Of a stretch of 64,000 bases of DNA, positions 36,945 through 45,155 are shown in pieces. The DNA comes from JBKBII01 sp046299415 (GTDB taxonomy: Bacteria; Pseudomonadota; Gammaproteobacteria; Ectothiorhodospirales; Ectothiorhodospiraceae). The stretch covers positions 62,001 to 126,000 of the forward strand of contig JBKBII010000007.1 of the NCBI GenBank assembly GCA_046299415.1, written 5' to 3'. The stretch's first letter is position 1; every line of letters starts with the position of its first letter. The translations under genes and the position numbers were made by a program. The notes beneath the pieces were generated by a model that was not told the DNA's origin, searched no databases, and saw only the letters and a program-made list of their open reading frames with translations.

Positions 36945-37580
36945 GACCTGAGCGGCTGACGGTCAACAAGGGCGGCGCGCGGGCTAACGGCGTGCCGCCC
37001 GAACATCCAGCGCTGTGGAGCCTTTAACCATCGTGTAGCAACAAACTAAACTGAGCGAGCCCCGATGGGGGTTCGATAGGGCTCGTTTCACAAGATCTTG
37101 CCAGGTCGCCGGACGTGGAAAGCGACTTCAAAACGACTTGACGAGCTGCAGCTTTCCCTACGGACGGCTGTTTTGAGCGGTGATGCCCCACCTTTACTGC
37201 ACGACGCTCGTCGGCTACTTTCGCCTTTGGCGCTGGTCGAAGCGGACATGGGATCGATCGGCTGATGCCGGGTATCCCGTCGCTTGGCGGCTGTGCTCGG
37301 ATCCGCGCCGTGATCTCCGCCTCTATTTTCGAATAATGTTTTTATCCGCGCTCGGATGCCGTTCGATGCGACTCGCACGATGGACGTCGTTGCGTCACCG
37401 CGAACAACCCTCGTTCGGGTCGTCATCCGAGATCACGAAGCGGTCCTCACAGCGCGCATGTGAGATGACGCGTCGATCGAGTTGGCGTCGGTGTCACGAC
37501 CGAGCGCCTTTTTTCCGGGGTCGCGTCGTCGCGGAGAACGCGCCTACGCGACGATATGATTCGCCTGATTCAGTGTTGAC
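36945..37580. other. 636-base gap between the hypothetical gene and ctpA (convergent), with two inverted repeats
   Basis: GGGCGGCGCGC (36970-36980) and GCGTGCCGCCC (36990-37000) form an 11-bp stem with one G-U pair and a 9-base loop. CGAGCCC (37056-37062) and GGGCTCG (37079-37085) form a second stem followed by TTTC. These may end transcription of the flanking convergent genes, although the T-runs are poor. No gene seen. Confidence 0.5.
36970..37000. terminator. GC-rich inverted repeat, possible terminator without a T-run
   Basis: 11-bp stem (one G-U) and 9-base loop immediately 3' of the small hypothetical gene. It lacks a T-run, so termination is only inferred. Confidence 0.3.
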
Positions 37581-38942
37581 TCAGTGTTGCGACGACGCTT
37601 CAGCGCGATCGCTGCTGTCACCGCGTCGGTTGAGGATGTCAAGCCCCCTGAGCAAATTCAGAGCCTCGTGGATCGCGAAGTCGCGCTCGGCAAGCGTTTC
37701 GCTGCTTGATTCCTCGTCGGATGATGCTGCGCCTTCTTCAGACTGCGGATTTTCAAGGTGACGACGAAGATTGCGCTCAGTCGTCGAAGCGACGTTGTTT
37801 TCGGAGCGTTGCACCGTCACTGCGGCCACTTCGATGTCGGGTCGAATGCCCTCCGATTGGATAATGCGACCTTCAGGCGTGAAGTAGCGCGCGGTCGTCA
37901 GTTTCAAGGCTGTATCGCGTCCTAGCGGAAGAATGGTCTGTACCGAGCCCTTGCCGAAAGTCGTCGACCCCATGATTACGGCTCGTCCATGGTCCTGCAG
38001 TGCGCCGGCCACGATTTCGCTTGCGCTGGCTGATCCCTCATTTACGAGAACGACCAGCGGCGCGCCGTCAAGGGCATCGCCCGGCGACGCCGAGTAGCGG
38101 AACTGTGAGTCTTCGAGGCGGCCCTCGGTGTAAACAATCAGGCCACCGTCTAAGAACACGTCGGTGACCCCTACTGATGCGTTGAGAACGCCGCCGGGAT
38201 TGTTGCGCAGATCGAGCACCAAGCCGCGAAGTTTCGATTCGGCCTGCAAGTCCTCAATGGCTCGCACGAGATCGCGGGCGGTGCGCGCCTGGAAATTGGT
38301 GATTCGGACATAACCAAACCCCGGGGCCAGTGTCTCTGCGCGAACGCTTCTGACGCGAATCGTGTCGCGTACCAGCGTCACGCTGATTGGGCGATCCTCA
38401 CCCTCGCGAACGATCGTCAGAACGATTTCAGAGCCGCGTGGCCCGCGCATGCGTTGTACGGCTTCATTCAGCGTGAGGCCCTGGACGGCGGTATCGTCGA
38501 TGCGTGTGATGAGATCGCCGGGGCGCAGGCCCGCGCGGCTTGCGGGCGTATCGTCGATGGGTGCAATGACCCGGACGAAGCCGCTCTCCATCCCGACTTC
38601 GATGCCGAGGCCGCCGAATTCGCCGCTCGTCCCGACCTGCAGGTCGCGGTACTCGGAGGCGTCGAGGTATGCCGAATGAGGATCGAGGCCGGACAGCATC
38701 CCGCGTATCGCGTGATTCAGCAGATCTGCGTCGTCGACCTCTGTCACGTAATGCCGCTTCACACGCGAGTAGACCTCTGCGAACGAACGCAGCTCGTCGA
38801 TCGGCAGACCGCGCAGAACGTCGTCGGTGGAATCTGCGCGCTGAGCACCCGCCCCGAATGACAGGCTCAACACGACGCCGATCGCAATACCCGTAACAAT
38901 GCCGAATCCGGCACTGGGGCTGATCAAGGGGTTGGCTTTCAT
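37581..38942 (-). CDS. C-terminal processing protease CtpA (S41 family, PDZ domain)
   Basis: 453 residues from the ATG at 38942 (GGAG 8 bases upstream). An N-terminal membrane anchor or signal (about 10-32) precedes a PDZ domain (GGLGIEVGMESGFVRVIAPI and RAGLRPGDLITRIDD). The peptidase core has LVLDLRNNPGGVLNASVGV and the Ser/Lys dyad in NEGSASASE and TTFGKGSVQ. The C-terminal 80 residues are Ser/Glu-rich. CtpA-type proteases trim periplasmic proteins near their C-termini. In related bacteria the gene usually follows gpmI and envC; neither is here, and it stands alone on the minus strand between two long gaps. Confidence 0.93.
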   Translation of the reverse strand: MKANPLISPSAGFGIVTGIAIGVVLSLSFGAGAQRADSTDDVLRGLPIDELRSFAEVYSRVKRHYVTEVDDADLLNHAIRGMLSGLDPHSAYLDASEYRDLQVGTSGEFGGLGIEVGMESGFVRVIAPIDDTPASRAGLRPGDLITRIDDTAVQGLTLNEAVQRMRGPRGSEIVLTIVREGEDRPISVTLVRDTIRVRSVRAETLAPGFGYVRITNFQARTARDLVRAIEDLQAESKLRGLVLDLRNNPGGVLNASVGVTDVFLDGGLIVYTEGRLEDSQFRYSASPGDALDGAPLVVLVNEGSASASEIVAGALQDHGRAVIMGSTTFGKGSVQTILPLGRDTALKLTTARYFTPEGRIIQSEGIRPDIEVAAVTVQRSENNVASTTERNLRRHLENPQSEEGAASSDEESSSETLAERDFAIHEALNLLRGLDILNRRGDSSDRAEASSQH

Positions 38943-39980
38943 CGAGTGACTCCATCGTACTGGGGTTCTGCGCCTACGCAGCCGGATTGCTTGCGTGACG
39001 TTGCTGCGTTGCTCTACACATGACAGCAACGGATCGCTTGCGTTCGCTCTTCTTTTAAGGTCTCGACGCCCGCGTCCGAGCGTAAATTGTCGTCGATTTA
39101 TCTCATTTTCGCTTGCGATTATGTGTTCTGCGCCGGGGTTTGTCCCAAATCGCTCGTTCTGCTCCAGTGCTGGATGGTCTTCTTCCGATAGATGTTTTTA
39201 GTCGGCAAGTCAAAGTTCCGACGACGCGGCGTTACAGGCGCCGTGTTCAAACGCGTCGCGAGCAAGCGGCCTCGCACGCTTCGGTGAGGCATCCGGAGAA
39301 GAGAAGGCACTCGGATGGGTCGTATCACCCAGATCAAAGTGATCCGCGTCTCTGAGCGCTTGAAGTGGCGTTCAACGACGCCACTCATGCCATGGATCCA
39401 AAGCTGAACCTAGAGCATCGACTCGTCGATGGCGAGTCGTGGTCGATACCGGTCCGACCGTTCTTGCGCCGCAACTGACGCGGACGTCGGCGCCGCGGTC
39501 TGGGTGCGCCGCGACACCTTCGCGTTCTGGCGTCGCTGCGCAAGTGGCCACCCCTTTGTCGGCCATTAGACGCTTGTCGAGTTGGGGGCTCAGTGCGGTC
39601 GATCGTGCGAAACCTCTGCGGCCCGCGCATCACGCCACTGAGTTCGGAAGCGTGCTGGATGAATGATCGCGAGACGCGATCAGACCATTGAGACCACAGA
39701 GATCCGACGCTTTGACATCGACATGAAAGCCAAGCGACTTATCGGGCGCGACGCGTTTACTGCCCCGATGTCTTCGCTGTTGATAAAGCGCCCACGCCGT
39801 TGAAGGGGCGGCCTACCTGTTACGGTCACCTTGCGAGCATTCGAAGTTCCCATTATCGTTGTTTGTTGTTTTACCCGAGATGCGTATTGAGTGACGGATC
39901 TTTCGGGTGGTTTTCGATCCCATTAGACCTGTGGCCTCCCGTTTGTCGGCGAGCGGGTTGCGAGTTAGGCGAGGAGCCCC
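38943..39980. other. 1.04-kb gap between ctpA and the ArsR gene (divergent)
   Basis: Short Arg/Ser/Thr-rich frames only; none recognised. An 8-bp stem (AGTGGCGT/ACGCCACT, 39364-39371 and 39378-39385) with a 6-base loop is the only clear structure. Promoters for both flanking genes must lie here. Confidence 0.5.
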
Positions 39981-40304
39981 ATGCAGCAGGAACCCGCGTT
40001 CAACGAATCCGAATTGATGACCCAGGATGAGGACATCGAACGGGCCTCACGATCGCTGAAAGCGATGTCGCATCCCTTACGTCTGAAGATTCTGTGTGTC
40101 CTCGGTAACCGAGAAGTCAGTGTGCAAGAAATCGTCGATCAAGTAGGGACGTCGCAGAGCAACATTTCGCAGCACCTCGGCATCCTTCGCGACAAAGGCA
40201 TTCTTGCGACGCGCAAAGACGCGAATCGCGTTTTCTATCGTGTCGGCGATGCCAGAACCCTCCGTCTGATCGGCATGATGCAGCAAGTGTTCTGTCACTC
40301 GTAA
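39981..40304 (+). CDS. ArsR/SmtB-family repressor with the cysteine pair of persulfide sensors
   Basis: 107 residues; ATG preceded by GAGGAG. The winged helix shows KAMSHPLRLKILCVLGN, the recognition helix VGTSQSNISQHLGILRDKGI, and the wing RKDANRVFYRVGD. It lacks the CxC metal motif of ArsR/SmtB metal sensors. Its only two cysteines are Cys39 in helix 2 and Cys105 near the C-terminus, 66 residues apart. Known for the family: the reactive pair in SqrR (Cys41/Cys107) and BigR (Cys42/Cys108) has the same spacing and forms a polysulfide bridge. A membrane rhodanese and a glutaredoxin lie 1 kb downstream on the same strand. The sensing role is inferred. Confidence 0.85.
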   Translation: MQQEPAFNESELMTQDEDIERASRSLKAMSHPLRLKILCVLGNREVSVQEIVDQVGTSQSNISQHLGILRDKGILATRKDANRVFYRVGDARTLRLIGMMQQVFCHS

Positions 40305-41257
40305 CCCCAGCCGCGTCTGATCTCGACGACGAACCTGCGCTAGGAGATTTCCGATCGATAGCAGGTGACGAGAGGACACGTCATAGGGCTGCTCGAGCAC
40401 GATGTCGGCTTGAACGCCCCGCCTGTTGTTTATGGTCATCCTTTCGTTCCATCAATGAACGTAGGTAGGTGTCAGCACTCATGCGAGGGCGACTGCCCGT
40501 AGCGCGGGCGCACGTCTATATTTCAATCTGACGGTCCTTGGTTGGTTTATTGTCAAGCTGCCCACTCGTCGTTTTTGAGCCACGTTGATTCGTTGAGCCG
40601 TCGACGTGGCGCTGGGTCGCGTGGACTTTGGTTGCCAGTCGCGTGTTTGCGTGTTTCTTCGTGTTTGGACAGCCACGCGGGCCGAGGCGCTTGTCGCGTT
40701 CGCTCCGTCCGAAGCCTAAGCGTGCAGCTTCGCTTAGTTCAGGGCCGCCATACGTTTGCGTGGGCAGGCGTGCGAATCTGGTGATTCGGAACTGCCCTCC
40801 AGTCTGCCAAATGGGGCGCTCGTAACCATACCCCAAGGGTTTATCGATGACTTCTATTATCGGCAGATCATGTTGGGGCCCGTAGGGGGCGTTGGGACCT
40901 AGCGACGACGCCCCGCAAACGATGGCCGGTCGTGTTGCGCAGCACTACGTTTACGGATGCGAGCTCAATGGCCTACAAGCTGGGCACCCATAGTCTTGTG
41001 CAGTGACACCTAGTGGGTTCATTTCACGGATGAGGGCGATCGGTTTCGACATGAGCTTGCGCGATTGGCGCTCACCGTCCTGCATCTTTTGCGATCATAT
41101 GAGTCGAGCCGTGTGCGCGCTGCCGAGGCGATGGAATCGCAGGAGGCTTGGGTGACGGAGTCGGGACCGTTGATCGGTCCATGTCACTTTGCGGTGTGGC
41201 AACGGTGTGCGACCCTTCGCGTATCTCACGCCTGCCCTTATCGAGGTCCTTGTTTAC
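40305..41257. other. 953-base gap between the ArsR gene and the rhodanese gene
   Basis: Contains only short frames without recognisable content and a small inverted repeat (GGACCG/CGGTCC) near 41165-41181. If the ArsR protein controls the rhodanese gene, its operator should be in this gap or upstream of 39981; I could not pick a convincing palindrome by eye. Confidence 0.4.
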
Positions 41258-41674
41258 ATGATCGATTTTTTATCTCGCCATCCCATCCTGACTGGTGCAC
41301 TGATCGCGATCATCGCATTGATTGTTTACACCGAATTCCGGCGCCTGACCAAAAAGTTTAAAGATGTATCGCCGAGCGAGGCCGTTCGCGTCGTCAACCA
41401 AGACGGTGCGTTGGTCCTCGACGTTCGTGAGGACTCGGAACTGCGTAGTGGTCGCATCGGCGGCGCGCGCCACATCCCGATTGGCCAGCTCGGTAAGCGC
41501 ATCGATGAGCTCGAGCGTTTCAAGACGAAGCCAGCGCTTGTGTACTGCCGATCGGGCGCGCGTTCGACCATGGCCGCACAGCAGCTGGTCAAGGCTGGCT
41601 TTCAGGACGTGCACAATCTTTCAGGTGGCATACAGGCGTGGATGAGCGCGGGCCTTCCCGTCAAGTCGAAATGA
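41258..41674 (+). CDS. Membrane-anchored rhodanese-like sulfurtransferase (YibN-like)
   Basis: 138 residues from the ATG at 41258. A transmembrane helix (about 8-25) is followed by a single rhodanese domain: LVLDVREDSELRSGRIGGARHI and the active-site loop YCRSGARS with Cys97, then LSGGIQAWMSAGLPV. A six-residue CRSGAR loop is usual for sulfurtransferases acting on sulfane sulfur. The cytoplasmic domain probably carries persulfides. Its stop overlaps the grx ATG by 4 bases, and secB and gpsA follow, the E. coli order (yibN-grxC-secB-gpsA). Confidence 0.93.
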   Translation: MIDFLSRHPILTGALIAIIALIVYTEFRRLTKKFKDVSPSEAVRVVNQDGALVLDVREDSELRSGRIGGARHIPIGQLGKRIDELERFKTKPALVYCRSGARSTMAAQQLVKAGFQDVHNLSGGIQAWMSAGLPVKSK

Positions 41675-41970
41675 CGACGCCACCAATGTCCGACGCTGTC
41701 GCTGAGCCAACGCGGATTGAAATGTACGCGACGCGGCACTGCCCATATTGCGTGATGGCGCGACGACTTCTGGACTCGCGGGGGCTATCGTGGGCCGAGG
41801 TCCGGGTCGATCATGATCCGACCGCGCGCGCGATCATGGAGGAACGGTCGGGGCGCACGTCCGTTCCTCAAATTTTCTTGGACGGTCGCCATGTCGGTGG
41901 ATACACCGATTTGCTGGCCTTGAGCCGGTCGGGTGAGCTTGACGCGTGGTTGGCTCAGGCTCCGCCTTGA
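41671..41970 (+). CDS. grxC: Glutaredoxin 3
   Basis: 99 residues. The dithiol active site is ATRHCPYC with Cys24 and Cys27. The glutathione-binding cis-proline loop SVPQIFLDG and the following HVGGYTDLLAL complete the glutaredoxin fold. It reduces disulfides or glutathione adducts with glutathione. The ATG lies in ATGA shared with the rhodanese stop, so the two are coupled; a later ATG at 41686 is a possible alternative start. Confidence 0.94.
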   Translation: MTTPPMSDAVAEPTRIEMYATRHCPYCVMARRLLDSRGLSWAEVRVDHDPTARAIMEERSGRTSVPQIFLDGRHVGGYTDLLALSRSGELDAWLAQAPP

Positions 41971-42073
41971 CGCTCGCCTGGTTTGCCTTGTTCTCTCGGG
42001 CTTGCCCAGCGGGCCCTGTCGGCCGGTGTTGTTCGGTCGTTCTGTTTTTTGAACCATTTGACTGAGGTGACTC

Positions 42074-42637
42074 ATGAGCACAACGCCCTCCAACGACAGC
42101 TCACCGACAGGTATCAACGGGGCCGGAAGCAACGGTGCCCCGAATGGCGCCAGTGCACAAAATGCCTCGGATACCCGCCCCGAGTTCTCGATGCAAAAGA
42201 TCTACCTCAAGGACGTCTCTTTCGAGTCGCCGCGCACACCCGAGGTGTTCCTGTCTCGCTGGGACGGTAAAACCAATGTGCAGATGAACACGACTGCGAC
42301 CCGTCTTGAGCAGCAGGATGATCTGTACGAAGTCGAATTGCAGTTGACGGTGACGACTGACAACGAGGATAAGACCGCCTACCTGTGCGAAATCCGTCAG
42401 GCCGGTGTGTTCTTGATCCGGGGCTTCGAAGCTGCACAGCGAGAAGCTTTGCTCGGGGCCTACTGCCCGAATGTGCTCTTCGCTTTCGCACGCGAGGCCG
42501 TGGCTGATCTCGTGCAGAAGGGAGGCTTCCCGCAATTGCTGCTGCAGCCGGTCAACTTCGATGCGCTCTATCAGCAGCACCTGGCGCAACGCCAGGCCGG
42601 TCAAGGTTCGCAGGCCCCGGTGCCGCCGGTCGCCTGA
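42074..42637 (+). CDS. secB: Protein-export chaperone SecB, with extended termini
   Basis: 187 residues against about 150-165. The core is plain: QKIYLKDVSFESPRTPEVF, YEVELQLTVT, AYLCEIRQAGVF, the YCPNVLFAFAREAVADLVQK segment and GGFPQLLLQPVNFDALYQ. About 38 N-terminal residues are Asn/Gly/Ser/Ala-rich and the C-terminus is Gln/Pro/Ala-rich; both are probably disordered. The SecB tetramer keeps preproteins unfolded for SecA. GAGGTG precedes the ATG. Confidence 0.96.
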   Translation: MSTTPSNDSSPTGINGAGSNGAPNGASAQNASDTRPEFSMQKIYLKDVSFESPRTPEVFLSRWDGKTNVQMNTTATRLEQQDDLYEVELQLTVTTDNEDKTAYLCEIRQAGVFLIRGFEAAQREALLGAYCPNVLFAFAREAVADLVQKGGFPQLLLQPVNFDALYQQHLAQRQAGQGSQAPVPPVA

Positions 42638-43278
42638 GGCCTGCACCCTCCGCGCTGACGTGTCGGGGCCCGGGAAAGCGTCCGCTCGGACGGGCTGGAA
42701 TGACATCGTGGCGCCTCGAGCCATGAATGTTTGAGTCGGCCCGTGCGGCCCACGGCTCAGCCGCGATGTAAACGGTTCAACTCGGATGGCTCGTAGCATC
42801 TGCCGGCTGTGTCGTGGACGGAGTCTTTCAGACGCAGACCGTCTTGATTCAAGTGTTGACGAGCAGGTACCTGGACGATCTTGATGAGGTTTTTGCGCCT
42901 CTGAAGTTCGGCGATCGCACGGCAACAGCACGGTGATGTGACGCACTCGATCAATCTCCCGTGGCCTACGGTCGCTCTCCGAGTCTCGTCGCGACGCCGT
43001 GGCATGACCGCGTGGTCAACGGCTCGGTTTGTGGCAATCGAAAACTGTATCGGTTGACCCGCAACAGCGTCCTCCAATGGGGCATCCAAGGCACTCGGGC
43101 GCCGATGACAAAGGTGTCCGTTGGTCTGATCTTCCACGCCAGTCGCGAGGCTCGCCTCGAGCGTTGAAGCGCGCTTGGTCCATCGGTCCATCGTTGCTCT
43201 ATTTCTTTTCTCGTTTGGCGCCGTCATTGTCAGCTCAGTGTTGCGGCGGTGGGCCACGACGCTGTAGGAGCTGACGGA
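42638..43278. other. 641-base gap between secB and gpsA
   Basis: No gene recognised on the plus strand. Long minus-strand open frames cross this gap, but they extend antisense through secB and gpsA and have no conserved content, so I do not count them. Confidence 0.5.
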
Positions 43279-44493
43279 ATGGATGAGAGCGAAATGCCAC
43301 ACAATGTGACTTTTGTCGGTGCAGGGTCTTGGGGCACCGCGCTTGCGGTGCACGCGGCTCGACTCGGTCATCGGGTGCGGCTTTACGGGCGTGACGCGGC
43401 GCGGATGGCGGCGATGGCCAAAGACCGGGTGTCGCACGGTTATCTCGATGGTGTGACGTTGCCGCCGAATCTGACGCCCGTTGCGTCTCTTGCCGAGGCG
43501 ATTGGACATTCCCGAGGCCAGCCACAACGTGAGCTCGTGCCGAATGGCGTGGGTCTCACCGATGATGATACCGACGCTTTTGTGCCGGACTTGATCGTGT
43601 TGGCTGTGCCTTCGCGCGGCTTTTCCGACTCGCTCGACGAGCTTGCACAAGCCCAGGCCTGGCCGGCGCCTCGCAGTTCAGCAAGCGCATCGGGCCCCGC
43701 CGCGACGAGCACTCAAAAAACAGGATCGTGGAGTGGCGAGGGTTTTTCTCGACGCCATGCGGGTGCGGTGTCATCCGCGGCCGATCGACCGCGGGCGCCC
43801 ATCGTCTGGGCAACCAAAGGACTGGCTCCGCGATCCGGTGCTTTTTTGCACGAGGTATTCGCCGAGCGCTTTGGTGACTGGCCCTCGGGTGTTCTGTCCG
43901 GGCCATCTTTCGCTGCCGATGTCGCAGCCGGCTTGCCGACGGCCATTGTCGGTGCGAGTGGGGATGCTGCCGTCCTCGAATGCTTGAGGGCGGTATTTCA
44001 TGGCGCAGCTTTTCGCGTGTACGACAACCATGACGTCCTGGGTGTCGAACTGGGTGGCGCACTGAAAAACGTCCTCGCGATCGCCGCGGGCGTCGCGGAT
44101 GGTGCGAATCTCGGGGCCAACGCGCGTGCGGCCTTGATTACTCGGGGGCTGGCAGAAATGCAACGGCTGGGGGCCGCGCTCGGCGCTCGACCTGAGACGC
44201 TCGTGGGTCTTTCGGGCCTCGGTGACCTCGTACTGACCTGCACCGACGATCAGTCGCGCAACCGGCGCTTGGGTCTGGCGCTCGGACGTGGAGTGTCGCC
44301 GGAGGATGCGGCTCGTGAAATCGGTCAGGCGGTCGAAGGGCTCGATACGGCTCGTGTGGCCTTGGCTCGTGCCGAAGCTTGCGGTGTCGACCTGCCGATT
44401 GTCGCTGAGGTCGAGGCTGTGATCGCCGGGCGTCGTACCGTTGGACAGGCTATGGTTCGTTTATTGGAGCGCGAGCCGGGGCCCGAAGTCTGA
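43279..44493 (+). CDS. gpsA: NAD(P)-dependent glycerol-3-phosphate dehydrogenase, with insertions
   Basis: 404 residues from the ATG at 43279 (AGGAG 8 bases upstream), against about 335. The NAD-binding VTFVGAGSWGTALAVHAARL, APIVWATKGLAP, LSGPSFAADVAAG, VELGGALKNVLAIAAGVADG with its catalytic Lys, and the LSGLGDLVLTCTDDQSRNRR signature are intact. Two low-complexity insertions lie between the Rossmann strands: about 20 residues around RGQPQRELVPNG and about 45 around SSASASGPAATSTQK. It makes sn-glycerol-3-phosphate for phospholipids. Confidence 0.95.
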   Translation: MDESEMPHNVTFVGAGSWGTALAVHAARLGHRVRLYGRDAARMAAMAKDRVSHGYLDGVTLPPNLTPVASLAEAIGHSRGQPQRELVPNGVGLTDDDTDAFVPDLIVLAVPSRGFSDSLDELAQAQAWPAPRSSASASGPAATSTQKTGSWSGEGFSRRHAGAVSSAADRPRAPIVWATKGLAPRSGAFLHEVFAERFGDWPSGVLSGPSFAADVAAGLPTAIVGASGDAAVLECLRAVFHGAAFRVYDNHDVLGVELGGALKNVLAIAAGVADGANLGANARAALITRGLAEMQRLGAALGARPETLVGLSGLGDLVLTCTDDQSRNRRLGLALGRGVSPEDAAREIGQAVEGLDTARVALARAEACGVDLPIVAEVEAVIAGRRTVGQAMVRLLEREPGPEV

Positions 44494-44627
44494 AGGGGGG
44501 CACGAGTCGACGGCGCGCCGGCGTCCAATGCCCGTCAATCTGCTCCGGAAAACGCTGGCGAAAGCTGTGAGGAAGATGCAGCGCGAGGCCCTGGCACGAC
44601 AGCGATCGCGCAGCCAGACACCCAGCG

Positions 44628-45140
44628 TCACGCTTGCGCGTTGGGTTGCGGGTCGGGTTGGGGGCCGGAATTGCCGACGAGGCCTGCGAAATTCTGTTGA
44701 CGCAAAGCTTCGTACACGCCGATCGCTGCAGCATTAGCGAGGTTCAGGCTCCGCGAGCCTTCGACCATCGGCAGGACGACACGCTGCTCGGCCGGCAGGC
44801 TGTCGAGTAACGCCTGTGGCAGGCCGCGTGTTTCTGGCCCGAATAACAAGATATCGCTGCGTTGATATCGAAATTGGTCGTAGCGCTGGTGGCCGCGCGT
44901 CGAGAACGCAACGACGCGAGCGCTTGCACCGATAGCGCTGTAGAACGCCGTCCAGCTGCTATGGCGCGAGACTGCAGCCGTTTCGTGATAATCAAGGCCC
45001 GCTCGACGCAGGCGCCGGTCGTCCCAGACAAAGCCCAGAGGCTCGATCAAATGCAGGCGCACGCCGGTGTTGGCCGCCAGGCGAATGAGATTGCCTGTGT
45101 TTTGTGGGATTTCGGGCTCGAATAAGGCAAGTTCGAACAT
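44628..45140 (-). CDS. trmL: tRNA (cytidine34-2'-O)-methyltransferase TrmL (SPOUT family)
   Basis: 170 residues. It starts MFELALFEPEIPQNTGNLIR, the TrmL signature, with LIEPLGFVWDDRRLRRAGLDY, LLFGPETRGLPQALLDSLP and the knot residues PMVEGSRSLNLANAAAI. It methylates the ribose of the wobble base of two leucine tRNAs. The last 20 residues form an Asn/Pro/Gln tail. It is convergent with gpsA (134-base gap) and is downstream of ntrC on the same strand. Confidence 0.96.
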   Translation of the reverse strand: MFELALFEPEIPQNTGNLIRLAANTGVRLHLIEPLGFVWDDRRLRRAGLDYHETAAVSRHSSWTAFYSAIGASARVVAFSTRGHQRYDQFRYQRSDILLFGPETRGLPQALLDSLPAEQRVVLPMVEGSRSLNLANAAAIGVYEALRQQNFAGLVGNSGPQPDPQPNAQA

Positions 45141-45155
45141 TGCGCTAGTGTGCCA

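Noticed and set aside
42101..43650. Two long minus-strand frames (42101-42946, 42757-43650) across secB, the gap and gpsA
   Set aside because: Both run antisense through confident genes and show no recognisable protein features.
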